A DNA stretch of 64,000 nt. Source: Deinococcus humi (GTDB taxonomy: Bacteria; Deinococcota; Deinococci; Deinococcales; Deinococcaceae). The stretch covers positions 124,001 through 188,000 of the forward strand of contig NZ_JACHFL010000004.1 in the NCBI RefSeq assembly GCF_014201875.1, given 5' to 3'. The notes beneath the pieces were generated by a model. That model was given only the letters and a program-made list of their open reading frames with translations, had not been told where the DNA came from and ran no database searches. Shown piece by piece: positions 19,742 through 28,372 of this stretch. The position numbers and the translations under genes were made by a program. Position 1 is the first letter of the stretch; every line of letters begins with the position of its first letter.

Positions 19742-20732
19742 GCTGGAGGCCCTGGGGTGGGGAGCGGACTTCGAGGAAACGTATCAGGCGTTCTGCGCTC
19801 CGCTGTCCCCCGATGAGTGTGCCCGCATGACTCCCGTGCGGATCGTCGGGGTGCAGCGCCAGACGTTCCAGGTACGCGGCCTGCACGGCGAGGAGGAAGC
19901 CCGGCTGGCCGGTGCGTCGCGCCATGCCGGAGCGCTCACACCCGCCATCGGGGACTGGTGTGTTCTGGAAATGGCTCCCGAAGGGGGCGGGCGACTGCTG
20001 GCCGTGCTGCCCCGACGCACCACTTTTGCCCGCGCCTTGGGCGCATCGGAGGAAACTCGGCGGCCCCAGGCGGTCCGTCAGCAGGTGATCGCGGCCAACG
20101 TTGATCTCGTCCTGATCGTTACGACCCCCGACGCCGATTTCGACCTGGAACGGCTGGAGCGCTACGTGCTGGCCGTGCAGCAGAGTGGGGCGCGACCCGT
20201 GCTGGTTCTCAACAAGGCTGATCTGCATGCGAACACGGACTGGTGGGTGCAGCAGCTCCGCACCCTGGGACCAGAGTTGGAGATACACGTCACCTTCGCC
20301 GAGAGCGGCCAGGGCCTGGAAGGCGTACGGTCTCTTCTGACTGGGGGGGTCACGCTGGCCCTGATCGGTTCTTCGGGCGTGGGCAAATCTACCCTGACCA
20401 ACGCCCTGCTGGGCCGCCCCGCCGCGCCCACCGGGGAGGTACGGGCCAGTGACCAGCAGGGCAGACACACGACGACCAGCCGCACGTTATACACCGTGCC
20501 CGGCGGAGGCCTGCTGATCGACAATCCAGGGCTGCGCGACATCGCGGTGTGGGACGCGGACGCCGCCGACTTCGGCGAATTGGAGGCGCTGGCCGCGCAG
20601 TGCCGCTTCCGCAAATGCACGCACACGACGGAACCCGGCTGCGCGGTGCAGGCGGCGGTCCAGGCGGGAAAGGTCTCAGCCACGCGGCTGGCCGCGTTCC
20701 AGGCTCAGCAGTCACGACGCGCCCGACGCTAG
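19731..20732 (+). CDS. rsgA: Ribosome small subunit-dependent GTPase A
   Basis: 333 residues. RsgA checks late maturation of the 30S ribosomal subunit. The GTPase motifs occur in the circularly permuted order of this family: G4 NKAD (161-164), G1 GSSGVGKS (213-220), G3 DNPG (264-267), after an N-terminal OB-fold that carries the region around RIVGVQRQTFQVRG. The C-terminal zinc site is C291, C296, H298 and C304 in CRFRKCTHTTEPGC. The start ATG 19731 has GGGGGCC upstream. It stands alone and converges with the ABC exporter gene. Confidence 0.95.
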   Translation: MTSELEALGWGADFEETYQAFCAPLSPDECARMTPVRIVGVQRQTFQVRGLHGEEEARLAGASRHAGALTPAIGDWCVLEMAPEGGGRLLAVLPRRTTFARALGASEETRRPQAVRQQVIAANVDLVLIVTTPDADFDLERLERYVLAVQQSGARPVLVLNKADLHANTDWWVQQLRTLGPELEIHVTFAESGQGLEGVRSLLTGGVTLALIGSSGVGKSTLTNALLGRPAAPTGEVRASDQQGRHTTTSRTLYTVPGGGLLIDNPGLRDIAVWDADAADFGELEALAAQCRFRKCTHTTEPGCAVQAAVQAGKVSATRLAAFQAQQSRRARR

Positions 20733-20879
20733 CGCCAGGGTATGGCCCGGATACCGGTGAATCCAATCGCAGCAAGGGCTAAGTCTGTTGCGCTTCTAGC
20801 ACTCCTCCGGGTTCGGACGGCTCCCAAGGTGGCCGTCTGCAGGCACGAGCATCGCAAACTGAGGCGCAGGCATGGGGCG

Positions 20880-22556
20880 TTAGACCCGATCGGTCTGACC
20901 TGGCGTCTGAGCGCGTTCCAGGGCTGCGTAACGTCCGTTCCTGGCGCGCAGGACGGTGGGTGGGCCGTCCTCCACGATGACTCCATCCTCCAGGACCACC
21001 ACCCGGTCGGCGCTGCGGGCCAGCGACAGGCGGTGCGTCACGATCAGGGCGCTGCGACCCTGCATCGCTTCCTCTAGCGCGCGCACGATCAGCGTCTCGG
21101 ACTCGGCGTCCACGGCGCTGGTCGGCTCGTCGAGCAGCAGGACGGCGGGATTGGCCAGCAGCACGCGGGCGATGGCCAGACGCTGGCGCTGCCCGCCCGA
21201 GAGCTTGACACCACGCTCGCCCACCAGCGTATCCAACCCCTGGGGCAACGCGGTGACGAAGGGGGTTGCCCCGGCGCGGTCCAGAGCCAGCGCCACCTCG
21301 TCCGGCGTAGCGTCGGGGCGGGCATAGCGCACGTTGTCCAGCACAGTATCGTAGAACAGGAACGTATCCTGCGGCATCACGGCGGCGGCGCGGCGCAGCG
21401 AGGGCAGGGTCAGGTCGCGCACGTCGTGGCCGTCCAGAGTGACGCCGCCCGCTTGCGGGTCGTAGACGCGTGTTAAAAGCCCGATCAGGGTGCTCTTGCC
21501 CGCTCCCGATTCACCCAGCAGAGCCACCCGCTCCCCGGCGGCCACCCGAAGATTCAGACCGCGCAGCACCGGCAGGTCAGGGTTATAGCCGAAGGTGACG
21601 TCCTGGAAGACAATCTCACCCCGCACCGGCTGTGGCAGGGGCCGGGCGTCCGGGCGTTCCAACACGGTCACCGGGGCGTCCAGCACCTCGAAGATGCGCC
21701 GCCCACTGGCCTCGGCACGCTGAAGCAGATCGTTGAGCCCGACCAGATCGTCAATCGGGCCGTAAAAATAGCGCCCGTAGCCCCGGTACGCCAGCAGACC
21801 GCCCAGCGTGAATTGACCGCGCGCAATCAGGAGCACCCCGCCGCCCAGCATCAGGATGTTGCCGAAGTTGGCGATAAAGCGCACCAGTGGAAAGGCGCGG
21901 TTGCGAATGACCACCGCCTTCATGCCCTCGTCGTACAGTTCCCGTCCAACGGCGCCAACCTTGCGTGCCTCGGCCTCCTCCCGGGCGAAACCCTGCACCA
22001 CCCTAATGCCGGAAAGCCGGTCTGCCACCGTCGCGGAGAGATCTCCCAGGCGATTGCGGGCTGCACGGTACGCCGGACGCACCGTCTGGTTGTAACGGGT
22101 CAGCATCAGCGCCACGGCGATCATCGGCAGAACCACCACCGCGCCCAGCAGGGGTTGCAGCGCGATAAAGATGGCGATAACGCCAGTCAGGCGCAGCGCG
22201 TTGCCCAGCACTGTGTTGATGCCGCGCAGCAGCACGTCCTGAATCCCGTCTACATCTGCCGTCACGCGGGAAAGCAGATCGCCGGTGCGCTGGCCCTCAA
22301 AGTACGCCGCTGACTGGCCCGCCAGTTTCTCGTACAGCTTCAGGCGCAGGTCCAGGGTGAGTTGCTGCCCGGTGCGTTCCAGCAGCAGCCCCTGAAATGC
22401 CGAGAGCAGTTGCTGCAGGGCGTACACTCCCACCAGCAATGCCAGTTGCCACCCGACAAATGTCCAGTCGCGCCGCACCAGACCGATATCCACCACCCGG
22501 CCCCACACCAGGGGCGGGTACAGCTCGGCCGCGACGCTGCCGACAAGCAGCAGCAT
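20880..22556 (-). CDS. ABC transporter, fused permease/ATP-binding exporter (MsbA/LmrA-like)
   Basis: At least 558 residues: a six-helix exporter domain, then an ATPase with Walker A GESGAGKST, Q-loop MPQDTFLF, signature LSGGQRQR, Walker B VLLLDEPTSA and H-loop VTHRLS. Probably a homodimeric or half-type exporter of lipids or drugs. The first ATG (22556) falls inside the first membrane helix (VTIGLGMLLLVGS), so the true protein starts further up. The same frame stays open for 28 more codons (PSPSTIRRLYALLCPYRV) to about 22640, but contains no ATG, GTG or TTG; the first codon after the upstream TAG region that could serve is an ATC. The start is unresolved. Confidence 0.88.
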   Translation of the reverse strand: MLLLVGSVAAELYPPLVWGRVVDIGLVRRDWTFVGWQLALLVGVYALQQLLSAFQGLLLERTGQQLTLDLRLKLYEKLAGQSAAYFEGQRTGDLLSRVTADVDGIQDVLLRGINTVLGNALRLTGVIAIFIALQPLLGAVVVLPMIAVALMLTRYNQTVRPAYRAARNRLGDLSATVADRLSGIRVVQGFAREEAEARKVGAVGRELYDEGMKAVVIRNRAFPLVRFIANFGNILMLGGGVLLIARGQFTLGGLLAYRGYGRYFYGPIDDLVGLNDLLQRAEASGRRIFEVLDAPVTVLERPDARPLPQPVRGEIVFQDVTFGYNPDLPVLRGLNLRVAAGERVALLGESGAGKSTLIGLLTRVYDPQAGGVTLDGHDVRDLTLPSLRRAAAVMPQDTFLFYDTVLDNVRYARPDATPDEVALALDRAGATPFVTALPQGLDTLVGERGVKLSGGQRQRLAIARVLLANPAVLLLDEPTSAVDAESETLIVRALEEAMQGRSALIVTHRLSLARSADRVVVLEDGVIVEDGPPTVLRARNGRYAALERAQTPGQTDRV

Positions 22557-22640
22557 GCCCAGGCCGATGGTGACGCGGTACGGACACAGCAGGGCGTAGA
22601 GACGGCGGATCGTGGAGGGGGAAGGCGGCGGGGTAACGAT

Positions 22641-23110
22641 AGGGCACCTCTACGGGTCAGCGGGGGCTCTACAGCGTCTGACCACGCGGGGAAAGCATAC
22701 GCGTTAAAGGCCACCTTACCCGTGGGAGCCGGCACACAGACTGTGCCTCGGGAGTGGGCCGCAGAAAATGCCACTGATGGCAGACACCTTATAAATAGCT
22801 TCCGCTGCCGGTCATGCTCGAGCTGACACAGTGTGATGGCACCTGAGCTAGAGCATCCAGGTCAACGTAGCGGTTGCAGAGCCCGCTAACACACTTGCAA
22901 CTTCTGTGCACTCCTCTGCCCTGCTCGGCGCTTATCGCGGTGGACCCAGAATCTATCCGCAGAAGCTGTCGAAGGCAAGAAGCGCGCTTGGGGACACTGA
23001 GACATCTACCAGCAGAGGTAGGCAGAACAGGTGAAGGGTGGGGGCTTCACCATACCCTGTGCCTATGGGTCTAGTCAGCGCACCAAGCTTACATAGAGAA
23101 TCCTGCCCCC
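22641..23110. other. Intergenic region between the ABC exporter and the LacI operon
   Basis: About 470 bases with no gene I can support. Short frames on both strands (for example 22874-23074) lack ribosome sites and family likeness. Base composition is lower in GC than the neighbouring genes. The LacI promoter and operators lie just to the right, from 23111. Confidence 0.4.
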
Positions 23111-23140
23111 TTGACAAACGGACATGTCTGGCACAACAAT
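23111..23140 (+). promoter_or_regulatory. Promoter of the LacI-sugar transport operon
   Basis: TTGACA (23111-23116) and AACAAT (23135-23140) are 18 bases apart. The first operator begins 5 bases further on, over the expected transcript start. Confidence 0.55.
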
Positions 23141-23145
23141 ACCGC

Positions 23146-23159
23146 TGTAACCGCTTACA
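23146..23159 (+). promoter_or_regulatory. LacI-family operator O1
   Basis: TGTAACCGCTTACA, a near-palindrome with a central CG typical of LacI/GalR operators. It lies just downstream of the promoter. The second operator at 23242-23255 is its exact reverse complement. Confidence 0.8.
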
Positions 23160-23241
23160 GAACATTGTGCAGACTGGAGACTCCTCCGGCTAGATCCGTC
23201 TGCTCGTTATCTTGTTTCCATGGTTTTCCGCACGCCGTTTT

Positions 23242-23255
23242 TGTAAGCGGTTACA
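23242..23255 (+). promoter_or_regulatory. LacI-family operator O2
   Basis: TGTAAGCGGTTACA, the exact reverse complement of O1, 96 bases away centre to centre (about nine helical turns), inside the leader before the regulator gene. The pair suggests binding by the regulator encoded next, possibly with DNA looping. Confidence 0.8.
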
Positions 23256-23322
23256 ACGCCTCATCATCTCTGTCCTGTGGTCCGTCACCCGTGCGGTGAG
23301 GAAAAGGAGACAAGCTGAACGC

Positions 23323-24297
23323 ATGAAATCCCCCCGGCCCACCATCGACGACATCGCCCGCGAATCCGGCGTCAGCACCGGCACCGTTAGCCGGGTGCTG
23401 AACGGCCACAGCACGGTGGCGTCACGGACCCGTGACCGGGTGCAGGACGTGATCGCCCGCCTTGGCTATGTTCCCGATCCTGCTGCACGGCACCTGAGCT
23501 GGCGTACCGGGCAGACGCTGGGCATTTCGTTTGACCGGGACGATCCGGTGCTCCACCCCTACAGCGTGCTGTTTCGCCGCGCGCTGGAGGCCCATACCGC
23601 GCCGCAGGGCGTGCAACTCGTGGATCTGCGCGCAGACCTGTCACGCCTGACCAGATTGCCCAGCGCGGTGTTGGTCATGCACGCCATGGATGGCGATCCG
23701 CGCCTGAGTTTCCTGCGGGATGCGGGCGTACCTGCCGTGTTGATCGGTCACCAGCCGGACTTCTTCTGGGTGGCTCCGGACGACGTGGGCGGCGCGGAAA
23801 CAGCGACCCGACAACTTACTGACGCCGGACACCGCCAGCTCGCCTTTCTGGGGGCGGGGTCAAGCCAGGTGGCGCAGGACCGTGAGCGCGGAGCGGTGGC
23901 GGCGGCTCAGGAGGCCGGGGCGCAGATCACCACGATCAGCAGCGATTTTACGGTGCTGGGCGGCTACCGCGCGCTGCGCCAGGCCTGGGAATCAGGAGTG
24001 CGGTTCACCGGGTTGTTCGCCCAGAGCGACGAGAGCGCTGCCGGCGCGGTCGCGGCCCTGCAGGACCTGGGCCTGGACGTGCCGGGGCAGGTCAGCGTGG
24101 TGGGTTTCGACGGCCTGCCCGAACTGCCTATCAATGTGCGGCTGACCACTGTGGCCCAGGACATCCCCCGCATCGCGTCTACCGCGCTCACGCTGGTGCA
24201 GGAAGCCATTGCGGGCCTGCCACCACGCGGTGAATTTATTGAAGTCGAACTCATTCGTGGCGCAACCGTTGCGCCTTTCCCTGGAGGGAAGTCATGA
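23323..24297 (+). CDS. LacI family transcriptional regulator
   Basis: 324 residues. The N-terminal helix-turn-helix TIDDIARESGVSTGTVSRVL (residues 7-26) and hinge region (RLGYVPDPAARHL) are standard; the rest is a periplasmic-binding-like sugar sensor (ESAAGAVAALQDLGLDVPG, VSVVGFDGLPE). It is the first gene of a sugar uptake operon and probably represses it, and itself, through the two operators upstream; sugar would release it. I chose ATG 23323 since the family starts 5-8 residues before the helix-turn-helix; AAGGAG lies 13 bases before it, a bit far. Its stop overlaps the next start as ATGA. Confidence 0.92.
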   Translation: MKSPRPTIDDIARESGVSTGTVSRVLNGHSTVASRTRDRVQDVIARLGYVPDPAARHLSWRTGQTLGISFDRDDPVLHPYSVLFRRALEAHTAPQGVQLVDLRADLSRLTRLPSAVLVMHAMDGDPRLSFLRDAGVPAVLIGHQPDFFWVAPDDVGGAETATRQLTDAGHRQLAFLGAGSSQVAQDRERGAVAAAQEAGAQITTISSDFTVLGGYRALRQAWESGVRFTGLFAQSDESAAGAVAALQDLGLDVPGQVSVVGFDGLPELPINVRLTTVAQDIPRIASTALTLVQEAIAGLPPRGEFIEVELIRGATVAPFPGGKS

Positions 24298-25526
24298 AAA
24301 AAACATTGTTTGTCAGCCTCGCTGTCCTCGTTGCCGCTGCTGGTTCGGCGCATGCCCAGACCACCATCAAGATCAACGGCTACGGTGGGCAGGACCCGGC
24401 CATCGTAGGTGACCTGATCAACCGCTTCGTCAAGCCTGCGCTGGCGAAGGACAACATTTCGGTGGTTTACCAGCCGCTTCAGGGCGATTACAACCAGCAG
24501 CTCACCACTCTGCTGGCGGCAGGGAACGCAGGCGACGTGTTCTACGTGCCCGGTGAAACCTTCGACGGCTACGTCGCTACCGGCAGGCTGCTGCCACTGA
24601 AAGGCGTCGTAAACACCACGCCGTTTATCAAGAGCCTGAACGATGCCTTCACCCGTAATGGCAAGACGTACGCTGTCGCCAAGGACTTCAACACCCTAAC
24701 CCTGGTGTACAACAAGGACATCTTCGACGAAGCCAAGGTGGCCTATCCCAACGACAATGACACCTGGACCAGCTTCCAGAACAAGCTGGCGGCCGTCAAG
24801 AAGGCGCTGGGGAATGACTATTACGGCGCGTGTCTGGCACCGGACTACGCCCGCATGGGCGAATTCGCCTTCGCGGCGGGATGGCAGCCCTTTGACGCCA
24901 AGGGCAAGACCAACCTGCTCGATCCGGCCTTCGTCTCAGCCTTCAACTACTTCACCGGCCTGACCAAGAACAAGGTAGCTGTGCAGCCCTCCGAACTGTC
25001 GCAGGACTGGTCGGGCGGCTGCCTAGCCTCGGGCAAGGTAGCGGTGGCCATCGAGGGCAACTGGATCGTGGGCTTCCTGAAGGACAATGCCCCCAACCTG
25101 AAGTACGGCACGGCCCTGATTCCCAAGAACGACAAGACAGGCAAGCGCGGCAACTTCGTATTCACCGTGGGCTGGGCCATCAATGCCAACACCAAGAACA
25201 AGGCGGCCGCCGCCAAGGTGCTGAACATCCTGACCAGCCCGAACGTGCAGCAGTACGTGCTGGAGCAGGGTCTGGCGATTCCCAGCCGCTCGTCGCTGCA
25301 AAACAACGCCTTTTTCAAGAAGACCACTCCCGGTGCGCAGAACAGCAAGGCCGTCTTCCAGGGCGCCTCGTCGGGTACGGTGCGGCCCTACTACTTCGGC
25401 ACCCAGGGTTCGGACTGGACCAAGCCCATCAACACGGCCCTGGCCGCCGTCCTGAGCGGGCAGAAGTCCAGCGCCGACGCGCTGAAGCAGGCGCAGCAGG
25501 AAATGAACACGTTCCAGAACCGCTGA
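24294..25526 (+). CDS. Sugar ABC transporter substrate-binding protein
   Basis: 410 residues. Signal peptide MKKTLFVSLAVLVAAAGSAHA with cleavage after residue 21; then a class I-type extracellular solute-binding protein with features of the maltose-binding group (YNQQLTTLLAAGNAGDVFYVPGETFDGYVATGRLLPL, YAVAKDFNTLTLVYNKDIF, EGNWIVGFLKDNAP). GGAGGGAAGTC precedes ATG 24294. It captures the sugar for the two permeases downstream. The neighbouring debranching-type enzyme suggests a maltodextrin or other alpha-glucan oligosaccharide, but substrate cannot be read from the sequence. Confidence 0.9.
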   Translation: MKKTLFVSLAVLVAAAGSAHAQTTIKINGYGGQDPAIVGDLINRFVKPALAKDNISVVYQPLQGDYNQQLTTLLAAGNAGDVFYVPGETFDGYVATGRLLPLKGVVNTTPFIKSLNDAFTRNGKTYAVAKDFNTLTLVYNKDIFDEAKVAYPNDNDTWTSFQNKLAAVKKALGNDYYGACLAPDYARMGEFAFAAGWQPFDAKGKTNLLDPAFVSAFNYFTGLTKNKVAVQPSELSQDWSGGCLASGKVAVAIEGNWIVGFLKDNAPNLKYGTALIPKNDKTGKRGNFVFTVGWAINANTKNKAAAAKVLNILTSPNVQQYVLEQGLAIPSRSSLQNNAFFKKTTPGAQNSKAVFQGASSGTVRPYYFGTQGSDWTKPINTALAAVLSGQKSSADALKQAQQEMNTFQNR

Positions 25527-25534
25527 GCTGACCA

Positions 25535-25594
25535 GGGGCCAGAAAGTGGGTGAGTTGGGGAGTGGTCACCGCTCCCCACTCACCTGCTGGCCCC
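25535..25594 (+). terminator. Large hairpin between the binding-protein and permease genes
   Basis: Arms at about 25535-25562 and 25572-25594 pair over some 20 bases with small bulges (GGGGCCAG with CTGGCCCC outside, GGGGAG with CTCCCC inside). No T-tract follows. It probably stabilises the 3' end of the binding-protein message or partly stops transcription, so that binding protein is made in excess of permeases. Confidence 0.65.
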
Positions 25595-25619
25595 AGTGTG
25601 TTTCCACCGGAGGGCCGCC

Positions 25620-26714
<1,095 letters not shown>

Positions 26715-26715
26715 G

Positions 26716-28251
26716 ATGACCACCACCCCCACCCTTTCCGAGACCCACCGCGACGCCGCTGATCTGGACCGGTGGCTGGCCCGCCGCCGCTGGGCACGCG
26801 CGGGCTGGCTGTATGTCTTCATGCTGGTCATGAGCATTTTCTTTCTGGGGCCGTTTCTGATGGGATTGCTGAGCAGCATGAAGGACAACCCCAACGAGTA
26901 CCCGCCCCGCCTGGTCATTCCCCAACTGACCCCCCAGTCGATTTCCAAGGCATATAGCCTGGGCGTGCAGGGGGCAGGCAGCGGCTGGAACGGTGGCCTG
27001 ACACCGGGCCACACCGTTACCTTCGACGTCAGCGTCCGCTCACCCGCCGACGCCCCGCAGGTCCCGCCCACGGTCGCGCTGTTCCCCTACCAGCCCACCA
27101 GCCTGGTGGCAATTGCCCGGCAAGCTCAGGCCACCGATTACGCCACAGTGAAAACGGTGCAAACCGGCCAGTTGGGCGAGGTTCGCAGCTACCGGATTAC
27201 TGTCGACTACCCTGCCCTGACCTCGCAGCAGGGCCAGGTGATCGAGGCCACACTGGCGACGCCCGACGCCAATCTGAACGCCAAACTGCCCAGCGGTCAG
27301 ACGGTGCCAATCACGCTGGACACTCCCGCAGCGCAGGACAAGCAGTATTCGCTGAATGCCACGCAAGCGGTGGAACTGGTCAGGGCAAATGACCAGTATT
27401 ACTTGCGCGGCCCTGTCTTTGAGCGGACCCCTCTCCAGGTGGATGTCCAGCGCGGCCAGAGCATTGTCTCCAGCACCCTGCCGCCCAGCGACAGACAGAA
27501 CTTCGGGCGGTCTTTTGCCTACCGCAACATCACGCCCGGCGTGCTGGGTTACACCTTCAACAACTACCGCCGCGCCTTTACCGAGACCACCAACCCCCAG
27601 ACCGGGCGTAGCCTGTTCTTCTCCTGGGTGCTGAACACCTTTTTCTATGCCTTCCTGCGGGTCAGCGCCGCCATCGTCTTCTGCTCGCTGGCCGGGTACG
27701 CCCTGGCCCGCATGGACTTTCCCGGCAAGAACCTGATCTTCGTTGGTGGGGTGCTGTTCGTGCAGATGGTGCCCGATCAGGTCAACCTGGTCAGCAATTA
27801 TGTCCTGCTGCAGGACCTGGGACTGCTGAACATCTGGGGCCTGTGGTTCAACGGCCTGGTGGCGGCAGGCGGTGTCTTTCTGATGAAGCAGTTCTTTGAG
27901 GGCATGCCCAAGGAACTCGAGGAATCCGCTGCCATCGACGGTGCCGGGCCGCTGGTCACCTTCTTCCGGGTGATGCTGCCGCAGGCGGGGCCCGCCCTGA
28001 TTGCGCTGGCGATTACCCAGTTTCAGGGCGCCTGGAACGACTTCTTCTGGCCGCTGGTGATCCTGCGCCAGAACACGGACTACCTGCTCACCGTGGGCCT
28101 GGTCAACTTCCGCCAGCTCTACGGCGGCCAGGGCGACTACGGTCTGATCCTGGCGGGCGCGGTCCTCAGCGCGATTCCGGTCATCATCATCTTCGTCGTC
28201 TTCCAGCGTTACTTCGTGGATACGGGGGCAGACAGCGCGGTCAAGGGGTAA
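26716..28251 (+). CDS. Sugar ABC transporter permease (MalG-like) with large extra-membrane insert
   Basis: 511 residues, compared with about 280 for MalG. Helix 1 is at residues 30-52 (WLYVFMLVMSIFFLGPFLMG); the normal MalG core (VLNTFFYAFLRVSAAIVFCSLAGYALARM, then EESAAIDGAG, then a C-terminal helix) resumes near residue 300. The ~240 residues between are beta-rich (VTFDVSVRSPADAP, EVRSYRITVDYPAL, YSLNATQAVELV) and should face outside. This place corresponds to where MalF, not MalG, carries its P2 domain in enteric bacteria. The insert may help to dock the binding protein. The gene starts 1 base after the previous stop. Confidence 0.9.
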   Translation: MTTTPTLSETHRDAADLDRWLARRRWARAGWLYVFMLVMSIFFLGPFLMGLLSSMKDNPNEYPPRLVIPQLTPQSISKAYSLGVQGAGSGWNGGLTPGHTVTFDVSVRSPADAPQVPPTVALFPYQPTSLVAIARQAQATDYATVKTVQTGQLGEVRSYRITVDYPALTSQQGQVIEATLATPDANLNAKLPSGQTVPITLDTPAAQDKQYSLNATQAVELVRANDQYYLRGPVFERTPLQVDVQRGQSIVSSTLPPSDRQNFGRSFAYRNITPGVLGYTFNNYRRAFTETTNPQTGRSLFFSWVLNTFFYAFLRVSAAIVFCSLAGYALARMDFPGKNLIFVGGVLFVQMVPDQVNLVSNYVLLQDLGLLNIWGLWFNGLVAAGGVFLMKQFFEGMPKELEESAAIDGAGPLVTFFRVMLPQAGPALIALAITQFQGAWNDFFWPLVILRQNTDYLLTVGLVNFRQLYGGQGDYGLILAGAVLSAIPVIIIFVVFQRYFVDTGADSAVKG

Positions 28252-28372
28252 GACTCCGCTTGGGAGCAGTCCCGCTGTCAAACCGTTACCCCGCCGACAT
28301 TCCATTCACCAACGTCAAGCATGGTTTTTGCGGCTTGATTCACTTCCCCGAGCAAGGAAGCAAGGAGCTGTC

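Noticed and set aside
22874..23165. Possible small genes between the ABC exporter and LacI
   Set aside because: Frames on both strands lack ribosome sites and likeness to any family.
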